The notes below the pieces were generated by a model. The model was not told the DNA's origin, made no database searches, and saw only the letters and a program-made list of their open reading frames with translations. A program made the position numbers and the translations under genes. From NCBI GenBank assembly GCA_001871515.1, contig MNXW01000213.1:1-41312 (forward strand): a stretch of DNA of 41,312 nucleotides, written 5' to 3'. The DNA comes from Comamonadaceae bacterium CG2_30_57_122. GTDB taxonomy: Bacteria; Pseudomonadota; Gammaproteobacteria; Burkholderiales; Burkholderiaceae_C. Shown in pieces: positions 9,002 through 19,306 of this stretch (position 1 is the first letter of the stretch; every line of letters begins with the position of its first letter).

Positions 9002-9574
9002 TTACTTGGCTAGCGCGCGCAACGCCAGCTTGATGCCGTCGCTGACACTGGCGTCTTTGGGCAGGGCTTTGAGGGCCAGCGCGGCTTCTTTGTCGCTGTA
9101 GCCCAGCGCCAGCAGGGCTTGCAAAATATCAGACTGTGCGTCACTGGTCACATTGGCCACCACGCCAATGTCGGGGCCCAGCTTTCCTTTGAGTTCCAGC
9201 AGCAGCCGCTCAGCGGTTTTTTTGCCAATGCCGGGCACTTTGATGAGTCGGCCCGCCTCTTGCAGGGTGATCGCCTGCGCCAGCTCTGCCACCCCCATAC
9301 CCGACAACACCGACAGCGCCGTGCGTGGCCCCACGCCCGATATTTTGACCAGCTGGCGAAACGCTTCGCGCTCTTGGCTGCTGGCAAAGCCGTACAGCAG
9401 TTGCGCGTCTTCACGCACCACAAAATGCGTCAGCAGCGTCACCGTTGCACCCAGCTCAGGCAGGTTGTAAAACGTGCTCATGGGCACAAAAACCTCGTAG
9501 CCCACGCCGTGACAATCCAGCACCACGGCGGGCGGGTTTTTGGCATCGAGCGTGCCGGTCAGTTTTGCGATCAT
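9002..9574 (-). CDS. ruvA: Holliday junction branch migration protein RuvA
   Basis: [12 protein letters not shown]...[43 protein letters not shown]. Confidence 0.97.
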   Translation of the reverse strand: MIAKLTGTLDAKNPPAVVLDCHGVGYEVFVPMSTFYNLPELGATVTLLTHFVVREDAQLLYGFASSQEREAFRQLVKISGVGPRTALSVLSGMGVAELAQAITLQEAGRLIKVPGIGKKTAERLLLELKGKLGPDIGVVANVTSDAQSDILQALLALGYSDKEAALALKALPKDASVSDGIKLALRALAK

Positions 9575-9721
9575 TTTTTGCCTATCATGGAGAACATTTC
9601 AAGACGCAAGCAAAATCGTGCCAGCTAGGCGTGCCTTCGAAGACAGTACGATGCGTACGGCAAGAAGGTTCAACGACGCTGGCGCGGTTTTTTGTACGTC
9701 CCCATTTCAGGAATTATCAAC

Positions 9722-10666
9722 GTGATCTTGCGCCACATCTTTTCTCCCCCCAGCAACACCCGCCTGGCGCACTTGTGCGGCCCCATGGACGAGCACCTGC
9801 GCAGCATCGAGACTGCGCTGCAAGTCAAAATTGCCCACCGGCACGAGCAGTTCAAGGTGGATGGCCTCAAGGCCAACGCCAAGCGCGCCATGGAAATGCT
9901 GCAAGCCCTGTATGAAATGGCCGCGCGCCCGATTGAGCCGCGCACCGTGCAGCTAATGCTCTCAGGTGACGGTGATGTGAACGGGGTCGACGGCCCAGCG
10001 CTCAAAACCAAGCGTGCCGAGCTCAAACCCCGCTCCATCAACCAGGCGCGCTACCTGGACAGCATTGCCAGCCACGACATTACCTTTGGCATTGGCCCGG
10101 CTGGCACCGGCAAAACCTACCTGGCGGTGGCCTGTGCCGTAGATGCCCTGCAACGCAGCACGGTGCAACGCATTGTGCTGACCCGCCCGGCGGTGGAAGC
10201 CGGAGAACGCCTGGGCTACCTGCCTGGTGACCTGGCGCAAAAGATCGACCCCTACCTGCGCCCGCTGTACGACGCGCTGTACGACCTGATGGGCTTTGAG
10301 GCGGTGCAAAAAGCCTTTGAGCGCCAGACCATTGAGATCGCCCCGCTGGCCTTCATGCGCGGGCGCACCTTGAACACTGCGTTTGTGATTCTCGACGAGG
10401 CGCAAAACACCACGCCCGAGCAGATGAAAATGTTTTTGACGCGCATTGGCTTTGGCTCCAAAGCTGTGGTGACCGGCGACGTGAGCCAGATCGATCTGCC
10501 CACCACCCAGCTCAGCGGTCTGATTGATGCCGAGCGCGTGCTCAAAAGCGTGGAAGGCATTGCCATTTGCCGCCTGACCAGCGCAGACGTGGTGCGCCAC
10601 CCGCTGGTGGCACGCATTGTGGATGCTTATGATCTGCCAGCGCGACGCCGGTCACACACTGCCTAA
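9722..10666 (+). CDS. PhoH-family ATPase (YbeZ-like)
   Basis: [71 protein letters not shown] start assumed. Confidence 0.94.
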   Translation: MILRHIFSPPSNTRLAHLCGPMDEHLRSIETALQVKIAHRHEQFKVDGLKANAKRAMEMLQALYEMAARPIEPRTVQLMLSGDGDVNGVDGPALKTKRAELKPRSINQARYLDSIASHDITFGIGPAGTGKTYLAVACAVDALQRSTVQRIVLTRPAVEAGERLGYLPGDLAQKIDPYLRPLYDALYDLMGFEAVQKAFERQTIEIAPLAFMRGRTLNTAFVILDEAQNTTPEQMKMFLTRIGFGSKAVVTGDVSQIDLPTTQLSGLIDAERVLKSVEGIAICRLTSADVVRHPLVARIVDAYDLPARRRSHTA

Positions 10667-10730
10667 TTGCTATAATATATATAGCTAACTGCGCTTATTA
10701 TTCAAGGGCTAGAGGCCTATAAGCCATATA
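10664..10730. repeat. short intergenic repeat, family 4 copy
   Basis: ataTAGCTAACTGCGCTTATTATTCAAGGGCTAGAGGCCTATAAG, matches copies at ~19240, ~37036 and ~39950. Confidence 0.7.
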
Positions 10731-10742
10731 AAAATTGAAACC

Positions 10743-11186
10743 ATGAAGCAACTCACCCTGTCTTTGCAATTTGCCAAATTTGCCGACGTAGCCCTGCACC
10801 GCGCCGCCTTGCCGCGCCACAAAGTCACGCGCTGGCTGCGCCATGCGCTGCAAACAGATGCCGAGCTAACGGTGCGCGTTGTGGATGCCGAAGAAGGCCA
10901 GGCGCTGAACCGCGACTACCGCAAAAAAGACGTCGCCACCAATGTGCTGACGTTTGACTACACCCAGGAGCCGATCGTGACCGCAGACCTGGTGCTGTGC
11001 GCGCCAGTGGTCGCCCGTGAGGCGAAAGCGCAGAATAAAACGCTAGAAGAACACTACGCCCACCTGCTGGTACACGGCGCGCTGCACGCCCAGGGCTGGG
11101 ATCATGAGCTGGATGAAGACGCACAAGTGATGGAACTGCGCGAGAGCGAGATCATGGCGCGGCTGGGGTTTGAGAATCCGTATTGA
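10743..11186 (+). CDS. ybeY: endoribonuclease YbeY
   Basis: NRDYRKKDVATNVLTFDY, HLLVHGALHAQGWDHELDEDAQVMELRE (HxxxHxxxxxH zinc motif). Confidence 0.95.
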   Translation: MKQLTLSLQFAKFADVALHRAALPRHKVTRWLRHALQTDAELTVRVVDAEEGQALNRDYRKKDVATNVLTFDYTQEPIVTADLVLCAPVVAREAKAQNKTLEEHYAHLLVHGALHAQGWDHELDEDAQVMELRESEIMARLGFENPY

Positions 11187-11198
11187 AATAGATGGGCA

Positions 11199-11575
11199 TT
11201 AACTGGGATGGTTCATTGGGCGCAGCTTCAAATCCATCGTCTTGATCGAGCGTAAAGCCTGCTCCACCTGCGCCAGAGTCTTGTAGGTGCGCACGCAAAT
11301 AGGCGCATTCATGCGCGCAGCCTTGACCATCGTGCGGTTGATGTATAGCCCGTCCAATGCCGCCTCAGCGTAAGCCCCGGTCAACACTACCCTTGCGCGC
11401 ACGAGGTGGATTTGCCATCTGCACCGCACCCTGCGCCACCAACGTGCGAATGGCACTGATGCGCAACGCCGTGACCCAGGCCACATCGACACCCTTGCTC
11501 ATCTAATCAATGGCCTTTTGCGCGATCATGCCCCGCTCTCCCACCATCACCATGCGCTTGATACCAGATATTGCA
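11199..11575 (-). pseudogene. IS1634-type transposase remnant
   Basis: Reverse-strand fragments MVMVGERGMIAQKAID*, DVAWVTALRISAIRTLVAQGAVQM, then in another frame AEAALDGLYINRTMV...VRTYKTLAQVEQALRSIKTMDLKLRPMNHPS, typical of IS1634 transposase C-termini. Confidence 0.72.
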
Positions 11576-11581
11576 GCGGTT

Positions 11582-13438
11582 TTAGGTCGTTGTCGTTGCT
11601 TCTGGCGGGAGTTTGTCCTCGGCCATGATGCAGCGGTTGCGTCCGGTTTCCTTGGCGCGGTAAAGCGCTGCATCCGCGCGACCCAAAGCATCTTCAATGC
11701 TTTTGCCTGCTGCAATCAGACTCACGCCCATGCTCACTGAGACGTTGTGACAACCTTCGATGGGAGTTTTTTCAATAGCGAGCCGGATGTTTTCTGCCAG
11801 CGCAAATCCGTCGGCTGCATCGGTATTGGGTGCCACCACCAAAAACTCCTCACCGCCCCAACGAACCAGCAAATCAGACCCACGCAGCAAGTCTTTGGCA
11901 GCGCGCGTGATGGCCTTGAGCACTTGGTCTCCCTGCTCATGGCCGTAGGTGTCGTTGATTCTTTTGAACTTATCCACGTCCATCATGATCAGCGTGAACG
12001 GCAGCCCCTCTTTCTGGCTATGGGCGTATTCTCTTTGCATGAATTCGTTGGCACTGCGTCGGTTGGCCGCGCCTGTGAGGGTGTCGGTCATCGCCATGTC
12101 GCGCAGTTGGCGCATAAGGTCGGCTTTTTCGTGACCCCACTCGATAATATTTAACCCAAAACTTGCGAGCGCGCCAAGATCTGCCATCACTTCCAGCCAT
12201 TCGCGTGGAAAGTTGTGGCGGCGATCAAGCATCAAACACAAAGCGCCCAAGGTTTTTGCAGCCTCATCAAACATGATGGATTCCGCCACTATTGGTGTGC
12301 CAACAATGGTGCGGACTCCCATTGCATGGAAAAACCTTAGATCTCTTTGGCCTCCAATTTTGGCCAACGAATCAGCGATGACAAACTCTCCCTGCATGAG
12401 GGCTGACAACACACCCAGGCTTTTACCTCGGGACAATTGCAGCATGTCTTCGCAGCCCTTAACAAAACTGACGCGATCTTGGTCGTCGCGTGACATGCAC
12501 GCATCGAGTTGCATGACATCGTTCGCGTCCTTGTGCAAAAACGCTACGCCCACAATACCAGGACACTTTCGTAGCTCTTGGCACATCAAAAATGACAGCT
12601 CATTCACGTCTTTAATGCCCATCAACGCTTGCTGTAATTTAGAGCGAACAAGCAGCAGCACTTTAAGCTCGCGCTCCACTTGCAGCAGGCTCTCGGACTT
12701 GAGTTTGTCGGCCAAAAAATAGTTGACACCGCGCAGCTCACACCGGGTTTGAAGGTGCTCACCGTGGGTGTTGTAGGTTGCCACGCCGTTGAGCGCAACG
12801 TCTAAAATTGAGCCATCCTTGCGGCGCAGCTGGCAGACAACCGTTTCAGTGCGACGGTTGGTGTGGGTAGTGATAAGCGCCTGTTGCACAGCACGGCGAC
12901 TTTCGGGGTTCACGTAGTCTTCAAATGGAGTCCCTATGACTTCGTCAATGGTGTATCCCATCGCATCCAACCAGGTTGCATTGAGATCGACAATGTCTCC
13001 ACGGTCATCCAGGCGTTGTGTCATGTCAAACGCATCGACTTTGAGTGTCATGTCTTGCACGCGGCGCGTCAATTCTGCTGAAAGGTAAGGGCTTAGGCAG
13101 TAGTGCTTGAGTCCATGCGGCATCAAGTCCAAAAGCCAAGCAGCCGCGCTAGCTGGGCACAAAGCCAGCGTTTCCATACCTGAGCGCAACCCCATCAATT
13201 CACCTAATGACCGTACATGTGTGGGTCGGGTAAAGCTCTCCAAATCAAGGACTAACAAGTCGATGACCCTCTGTTTGAGCAGAGTGGCAGCGTCCTCTGT
13301 CGTGGTCACGAAATGCCGTCGCCCAATTTGCGTTTTGCATTCGGTTTCGAATTGCCTTCTGCGATCTGTGTCGGTTCCAACAAATAACACTTCGTGGGTA
13401 GTTTTTTGATCTTTGCTTTGCATGGCCGCCATATTCAT
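11582..13438 (-). CDS. multidomain diguanylate cyclase (REC-like, PAS, GAF-like, GGDEF)
   Basis: PAS segment DIVDLNATWLDAMGYTIDEVIGTPFEDYV; GAF-like segment; DTLTGAANRRSANEF...RWGGEEFLVVAPNTD. Confidence 0.87.
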   Translation of the reverse strand: MNMAAMQSKDQKTTHEVLFVGTDTDRRRQFETECKTQIGRRHFVTTTEDAATLLKQRVIDLLVLDLESFTRPTHVRSLGELMGLRSGMETLALCPASAAAWLLDLMPHGLKHYCLSPYLSAELTRRVQDMTLKVDAFDMTQRLDDRGDIVDLNATWLDAMGYTIDEVIGTPFEDYVNPESRRAVQQALITTHTNRRTETVVCQLRRKDGSILDVALNGVATYNTHGEHLQTRCELRGVNYFLADKLKSESLLQVERELKVLLLVRSKLQQALMGIKDVNELSFLMCQELRKCPGIVGVAFLHKDANDVMQLDACMSRDDQDRVSFVKGCEDMLQLSRGKSLGVLSALMQGEFVIADSLAKIGGQRDLRFFHAMGVRTIVGTPIVAESIMFDEAAKTLGALCLMLDRRHNFPREWLEVMADLGALASFGLNIIEWGHEKADLMRQLRDMAMTDTLTGAANRRSANEFMQREYAHSQKEGLPFTLIMMDVDKFKRINDTYGHEQGDQVLKAITRAAKDLLRGSDLLVRWGGEEFLVVAPNTDAADGFALAENIRLAIEKTPIEGCHNVSVSMGVSLIAAGKSIEDALGRADAALYRAKETGRNRCIMAEDKLPPEATTTT

Positions 13439-13681
13439 ATCAATTCGTTTGTCTCAACAGAAGGCTTTTAGTTGACGTTGGATGTCTAGTCAACCCCATT
13501 CTTACCCTAAGTCTCTAGCGCCGAGGCCAGTTGCCCAATGTGCAGTCCAAGTTGTGCCATTTTTTCATGGCAAATAGTCCGACACGAAACATCATGAAGT
13601 CTGCTGGCTCAACACATTGCAGTGACAGAGATCCAATCGCTTAAAAACAACTATGGCATGGGCTTGGGGCGATAAGATGCC

Positions 13682-13717
13682 TTTGAGCGTGGTAGTTTGA
13701 GCGTGGTAGTTTGAGCG
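13682..13717. repeat. 14-bp tandem repeat (~2.5 units)
   Basis: TTTGAGCGTGGTAG TTTGAGCGTGGTAG TTTGAGCG. Confidence 0.9.
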
Positions 13718-13811
13718 GTCGCGACAGCCTAAACCCAAATAATCAATTAGCCTAGATTCCTCAGTTGACCGCTTGTTTTCTTCAATAAATGCATATGGAT
13801 TTGGATTATCC

Positions 13812-13982
13812 CAAACAATCCATTAGGCGGAACTTCGCGCCTGCATGATGCCAGGCGGCGTGATTTGCGGCCATTTTGCCCGTTCGTTCGTCGTCCATAG
13901 CTACGGCTATGAACGCCTCTCGGCCAGCCAAACTGCCTTGCAACTCACCTCGCCATGCATTCATGCCCTAATGGATTGTTTG
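13812..13982. repeat. palindromic element, family 3, copy 2
   Basis: CAAACAATCCATTAGGC ... GCCCTAATGGATTGTTTG terminal inverted repeats; internal CATAGC/GGCTATG hairpin; related to 3706-4014. Confidence 0.8.
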
Positions 13983-13991
13983 TGATGAAAT

Positions 13992-15248
13992 TTATTCGCT
14001 TCCGCGCCCATTGGCTTTTCCACTGGCCATGTATTCCTTGCCGCGCACCTCTGTCCAGTACATCCAGATCAGCGACACCCAGACCACGCCATACATCAGC
14101 ATGAAGGCGCTGGAGCGAATGCCGGTCAGGTCCATCAGGCCGCCGAACATGATGGGTAAAAGAAAGCCCCCCATGCCACCGGCCAGGCCAACGATGCCGC
14201 TAACAGCGCCAATGTTGTGGTGGTAGTCGTCGCTGATGTACTTGAACACGCTGGCCTTGCCAAAGCCCCACGCCACGCCCAAGGTGAACATCAGCATGGT
14301 GAAGGTGTAAACATTCAGGCCGACGTGAAAGGTCTGCGGGCCGTTCACGGTGGCAATGGTGAAATCGGTTTGCGGGTAGCTCAGCAAAAACAGGCAGACC
14401 CAGCTCACCCACAGCACCCACCAGGTCATGGAGTGCGCGCCGTATTTGTCAGACAACCAGCCACCAAAGGCGCGCAACACGCCGCCGGGCAATGAGAAGC
14501 AGGCTGCCAGCAGGGCGGCGGTGCGGATGTCCAGGCCAAACTCGCCGACGTAGTACTGCACCATCCAGAGGCTCAGAGCCACATAGCCACCAAACACAAT
14601 GCTGTAGTACTGGCAATATTTGAAAACGGTGGGGTCTTTCAAGGCTTTGAGCTGCGCCATGAAGGGCACTTGCTTGGCCGCATGGTGGTCTGGGTCGCTG
14701 TGTGAGAACAGCCAGAACATGACCACCGTGCCAAGCATGATCAAGGCGTAAACCTTGGGCACCATGGTCCAGCCGAAGCCCACCATAATTGCAGGCGCAA
14801 CAAACTTGTTCAGTGCTGCTCCGGCGTTGCCCATGCCGAAGATGCCCATGGCAAAGCCTTGTTGTTTTTTGGGGAACCAGCGCGCCACATAAGGCGTGCC
14901 GACCGAGAACGAGCCGCCAGCCAGCCCGACAAACAGGCCAATCACCAGGTAGTGCCAATAGGCGGTGGCGTAGGTCATCAGCCAGATGGCGGGCACGGTG
15001 CAGGCCATCAGCACGGCAAACACAATGCGCCCACCAAACTTGTCAGTCCAGATGCCTAGCGGCACGCGGATAAGTGAACCGGTGAGCACCGGCATGGCCA
15101 TCAACAGACCCGATTGGGTCGAGTTGAGGTCTAACGCTTTTTTGATCGGGATGCCGATCACCGCAAACATCATCCACACCATGAAACACACGGTGAAGGC
15201 GAAGGTGCTGACGATCAGTACCGAGAGGGCTTGCCCTTTCTTGGTCAT
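13992..15248 (-). CDS. narK: nitrate/nitrite MFS transporter
   Basis: 12-TM MFS; GLAGGSFSVGTPYVARWFPKKQQGFAMGIFGMGNAGAALNKF, VSGIVGLAGGMGGFLLP are NarK signatures. Confidence 0.9.
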   Translation of the reverse strand: MTKKGQALSVLIVSTFAFTVCFMVWMMFAVIGIPIKKALDLNSTQSGLLMAMPVLTGSLIRVPLGIWTDKFGGRIVFAVLMACTVPAIWLMTYATAYWHYLVIGLFVGLAGGSFSVGTPYVARWFPKKQQGFAMGIFGMGNAGAALNKFVAPAIMVGFGWTMVPKVYALIMLGTVVMFWLFSHSDPDHHAAKQVPFMAQLKALKDPTVFKYCQYYSIVFGGYVALSLWMVQYYVGEFGLDIRTAALLAACFSLPGGVLRAFGGWLSDKYGAHSMTWWVLWVSWVCLFLLSYPQTDFTIATVNGPQTFHVGLNVYTFTMLMFTLGVAWGFGKASVFKYISDDYHHNIGAVSGIVGLAGGMGGFLLPIMFGGLMDLTGIRSSAFMLMYGVVWVSLIWMYWTEVRGKEYMASGKANGRGSE

Positions 15249-15334
15249 ATAAAACTCCTGTTTTTAAGTGACCAGACTGTAGGGTTCAGACCCGTTTTGC
15301 GGTATCCCTCTGAGGAACGGTAGCGGCGGATCAA

Positions 15335-15368
15335 TGGAACTATGTGTGTGTTTGCCGCCATAGTTCCA
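15335..15368. promoter_or_regulatory. inverted repeat in narK-norC intergenic region
   Basis: TGGAACTATG (15335-15344) / CATAGTTCCA (15359-15368), perfect 10-bp arms; related GAACTA follows at 15371. Confidence 0.45.
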
Positions 15369-15416
15369 AAGAACTAGTCGCTCATTTTTTTTGGATGTGA
15401 GGTGCTTGCTTGATAT

Positions 15417-15439
15417 ATGATTCATGCAAAATGAATCTT
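15417..15439. promoter_or_regulatory. NsrR-like operator upstream of norC
   Basis: ATGATTCATGCAAAATGAATCTT; ~17/23 to the recalled E. coli NsrR consensus AAGATGCATTTTAAATGCATCTT. Confidence 0.55.
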
Positions 15440-15515
15440 TAATTGACTTTATTTGCCAATACAAGTGCAAATGTGTCGCCCAGCAAAACCCATTTTTTTT
15501 AAGGAGTTCTACAGC

Positions 15516-17436
<1,921 letters not shown>

Positions 17437-17440
17437 GACG

Positions 17441-18235
17441 ATGCCAGCCGTTCCGTTTTACGCTGAGCAGGCCGGTGAATGCACGCTGTTTGAACACGCC
17501 TGGCGCAAGCAACTGCCGCTGCTCATCAAAGGCCCCACGGGCTGCGGCAAAACCCGTTTTGTCGAGCACATGGCGGCGCGCCTGCAGCGGCCGCTGGTCA
17601 CCGTGTCCTGTCACGATGACCTCAGCGCAGCTGACTTGGTGGGGCGATTTTTGATTGGCAACGGCAGCACCCAGTGGTCGGACGGACCACTGGCACGGGC
17701 TGTTCGCATGGGGGCGATTTGTTACCTTGACGAGGTGGTGGAGGCGCGCAAGGACACCACCGTGGTGCTGCATCCGCTGGCAGATGACAGGCGTGTTTTG
17801 CCGATGGAGCGCACCGGCGAAGAATTGATCGCCCCGGCGGAATTCATGCTGGTGATTTCTTACAACCCGGGTTACCAAAACCTGCTCAAGGGGCTCAAAC
17901 CCAGCACCCGCCAGCGCTTTGTCAGCCTGAGCATGAACTACCCCACGCCGCAGGTTGAGGTGGGCATTGTGAAAAAAGAGGCCGGTGTGTCCGAGGCGCA
18001 AGCCCAACAACTGGTGCAATTGGCTAAAGCCCTGCGCTCGCTCACCGAGCATGATCTGGAAGAAACTGCCAGCACCCGTTTGCTGGTGTCGGCGGGTCGA
18101 TTGGTGGCTTCTGGTTTGCCGCTGCACACGGCTTGCCAGGCCGCCATCATTGATGCCCTGACCGATGACCTTGCCACCGCACAGGCTTTGACTGAAGTGG
18201 TGCGTGCGCTGTTTGGCGATGCCGCCCGCGACTGA
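17441..18235 (+). CDS. norQ: NorQ/CbbQ-type AAA+ ATPase
   Basis: LIKGPTGCGKTRFVEHMA, CHDDLSAADLVGRFLI, YLDEVVEARKDTTVVLHPLADDRR, SYNPGYQNLLKGLKPSTRQRF. Confidence 0.94.
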   Translation: MPAVPFYAEQAGECTLFEHAWRKQLPLLIKGPTGCGKTRFVEHMAARLQRPLVTVSCHDDLSAADLVGRFLIGNGSTQWSDGPLARAVRMGAICYLDEVVEARKDTTVVLHPLADDRRVLPMERTGEELIAPAEFMLVISYNPGYQNLLKGLKPSTRQRFVSLSMNYPTPQVEVGIVKKEAGVSEAQAQQLVQLAKALRSLTEHDLEETASTRLLVSAGRLVASGLPLHTACQAAIIDALTDDLATAQALTEVVRALFGDAARD

Positions 18236-18251
18236 TTCAAGGGTGAAGGTG

Positions 18252-19217
18252 ATGCGCACAGTTCAACCGGATCGACTCAACCCGGCCCGATTGCAGTCGT
18301 GGCGGTTGGCCACACAAACTGGCTTCTTTGTTTTGTTTGTGCTGGCTCCAGCCCTCAATCTGTTGCGTTTTGACTTGTATGAAACCCAGCTTTGGTTTCT
18401 GGGTCAACGCTGGTCTCTTGGCATTGATGCGCTGGCTAGCGGGCAAATCGATGCCACTGCCGCAGCACTGCAACTGGTGTGGCGCGCCTTTGTGCCGACG
18501 TTGCTGCTGATTGCCGTTTTTTTGGGCGTGGCCTACCGCTATGGTCGCTTGTATTGCGGCTGGCTATGCCCTCATTTCTCGATGGTGGAAGGCCTCAATG
18601 CCCTGCTGCACCGAGCTTGTGGCAAATTGAGCCTTTGGGACAAACGACCTACGCCGCGCGCAGGAGCCACCCCCCAAGCACGTTGGTGGCCTTTGTTTGG
18701 TCTGAGTTGTGCCCTGATGGGTTTTGTTTGGGCCATCACGCTGCTGACCTACCTGCTGCCGCCTGCCGTGATTTGGGGCGGCTTGCTGCACGGCAGCCTA
18801 ACCCCCAATCAAACCCGGTTTTTGTGGATTGCCAGCACGCTCTTCACGCTTGAATTCGCCTTTGCCAGGCATTTGTTTTGCCGCTTTGGCTGTGCCGTGG
18901 GTTTGTTTCAAAGCCTGGTCTGGATGGCCAACCCCAAAGGCATGGTTGTGGCCTTTGCGCGTGAACGGGCACGCGACTGTAAAACCTGTGACCAGCCCCG
19001 AGGCTCGGCTTGCGACCACGCCTGCCCCATGCGCCTGAACCCGCGCAACATCAAACGCATGATGTTCTCATGCGTGCAGTGCGGCCAATGTTTAACAGCG
19101 TGTGATGCCACACAACAAGCACAGCGGCGCACGCCCAACCTGGAATGGCAGGTGGGGCTGGAGGCGCTGCGCGAAACCCTGCGCCAGCGCAAGCGCCCCG
19201 AAACGGAGCGTGACTGA
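18252..19217 (+). CDS. polytopic 4Fe-4S protein (NapH/CcoG/NosR-C-terminal-like)
   Basis: YCGWLCPHFSMVEGLN, CRFGCAVGLFQSL, CKTCDQPRGSACDHACPM, CVQCGQCLTACDA plus several TM segments. Confidence 0.85.
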   Translation: MRTVQPDRLNPARLQSWRLATQTGFFVLFVLAPALNLLRFDLYETQLWFLGQRWSLGIDALASGQIDATAAALQLVWRAFVPTLLLIAVFLGVAYRYGRLYCGWLCPHFSMVEGLNALLHRACGKLSLWDKRPTPRAGATPQARWWPLFGLSCALMGFVWAITLLTYLLPPAVIWGGLLHGSLTPNQTRFLWIASTLFTLEFAFARHLFCRFGCAVGLFQSLVWMANPKGMVVAFARERARDCKTCDQPRGSACDHACPMRLNPRNIKRMMFSCVQCGQCLTACDATQQAQRRTPNLEWQVGLEALRETLRQRKRPETERD

Positions 19218-19239
19218 TGGAAGAAATGGTTGGCAAGTG

Positions 19240-19302
19240 GTGGCATAACACTATTACTTCGATAGCTGGTTGCGCATATCCAGAAAGGGCTGCAAGCCTA
19301 AA
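19240..19302. repeat. short intergenic repeat, family 4 copy (inside 5' extension of the norD ORF)
   Basis: ATTACTTCGATAGCTGGTTGCGCATATCCAGAAAGGGCTGCAAGCCTAAAA aligns with 39950-40000 TTACTAAATTAATAGCTACTCGCGCTTTATCTATAAGGGCTAGAGGCTTATA. Confidence 0.55.
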
Positions 19303-19306
19303 AGAC

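Noticed and set aside
3351-13766. Exact 13-bp match GATTCCTCAGTTG at 3351-3363 and 13754-13766, possibly IS ends
   Set aside because: In a 41-kb window 13-bp matches are expected by chance, and flanking sequence does not align.
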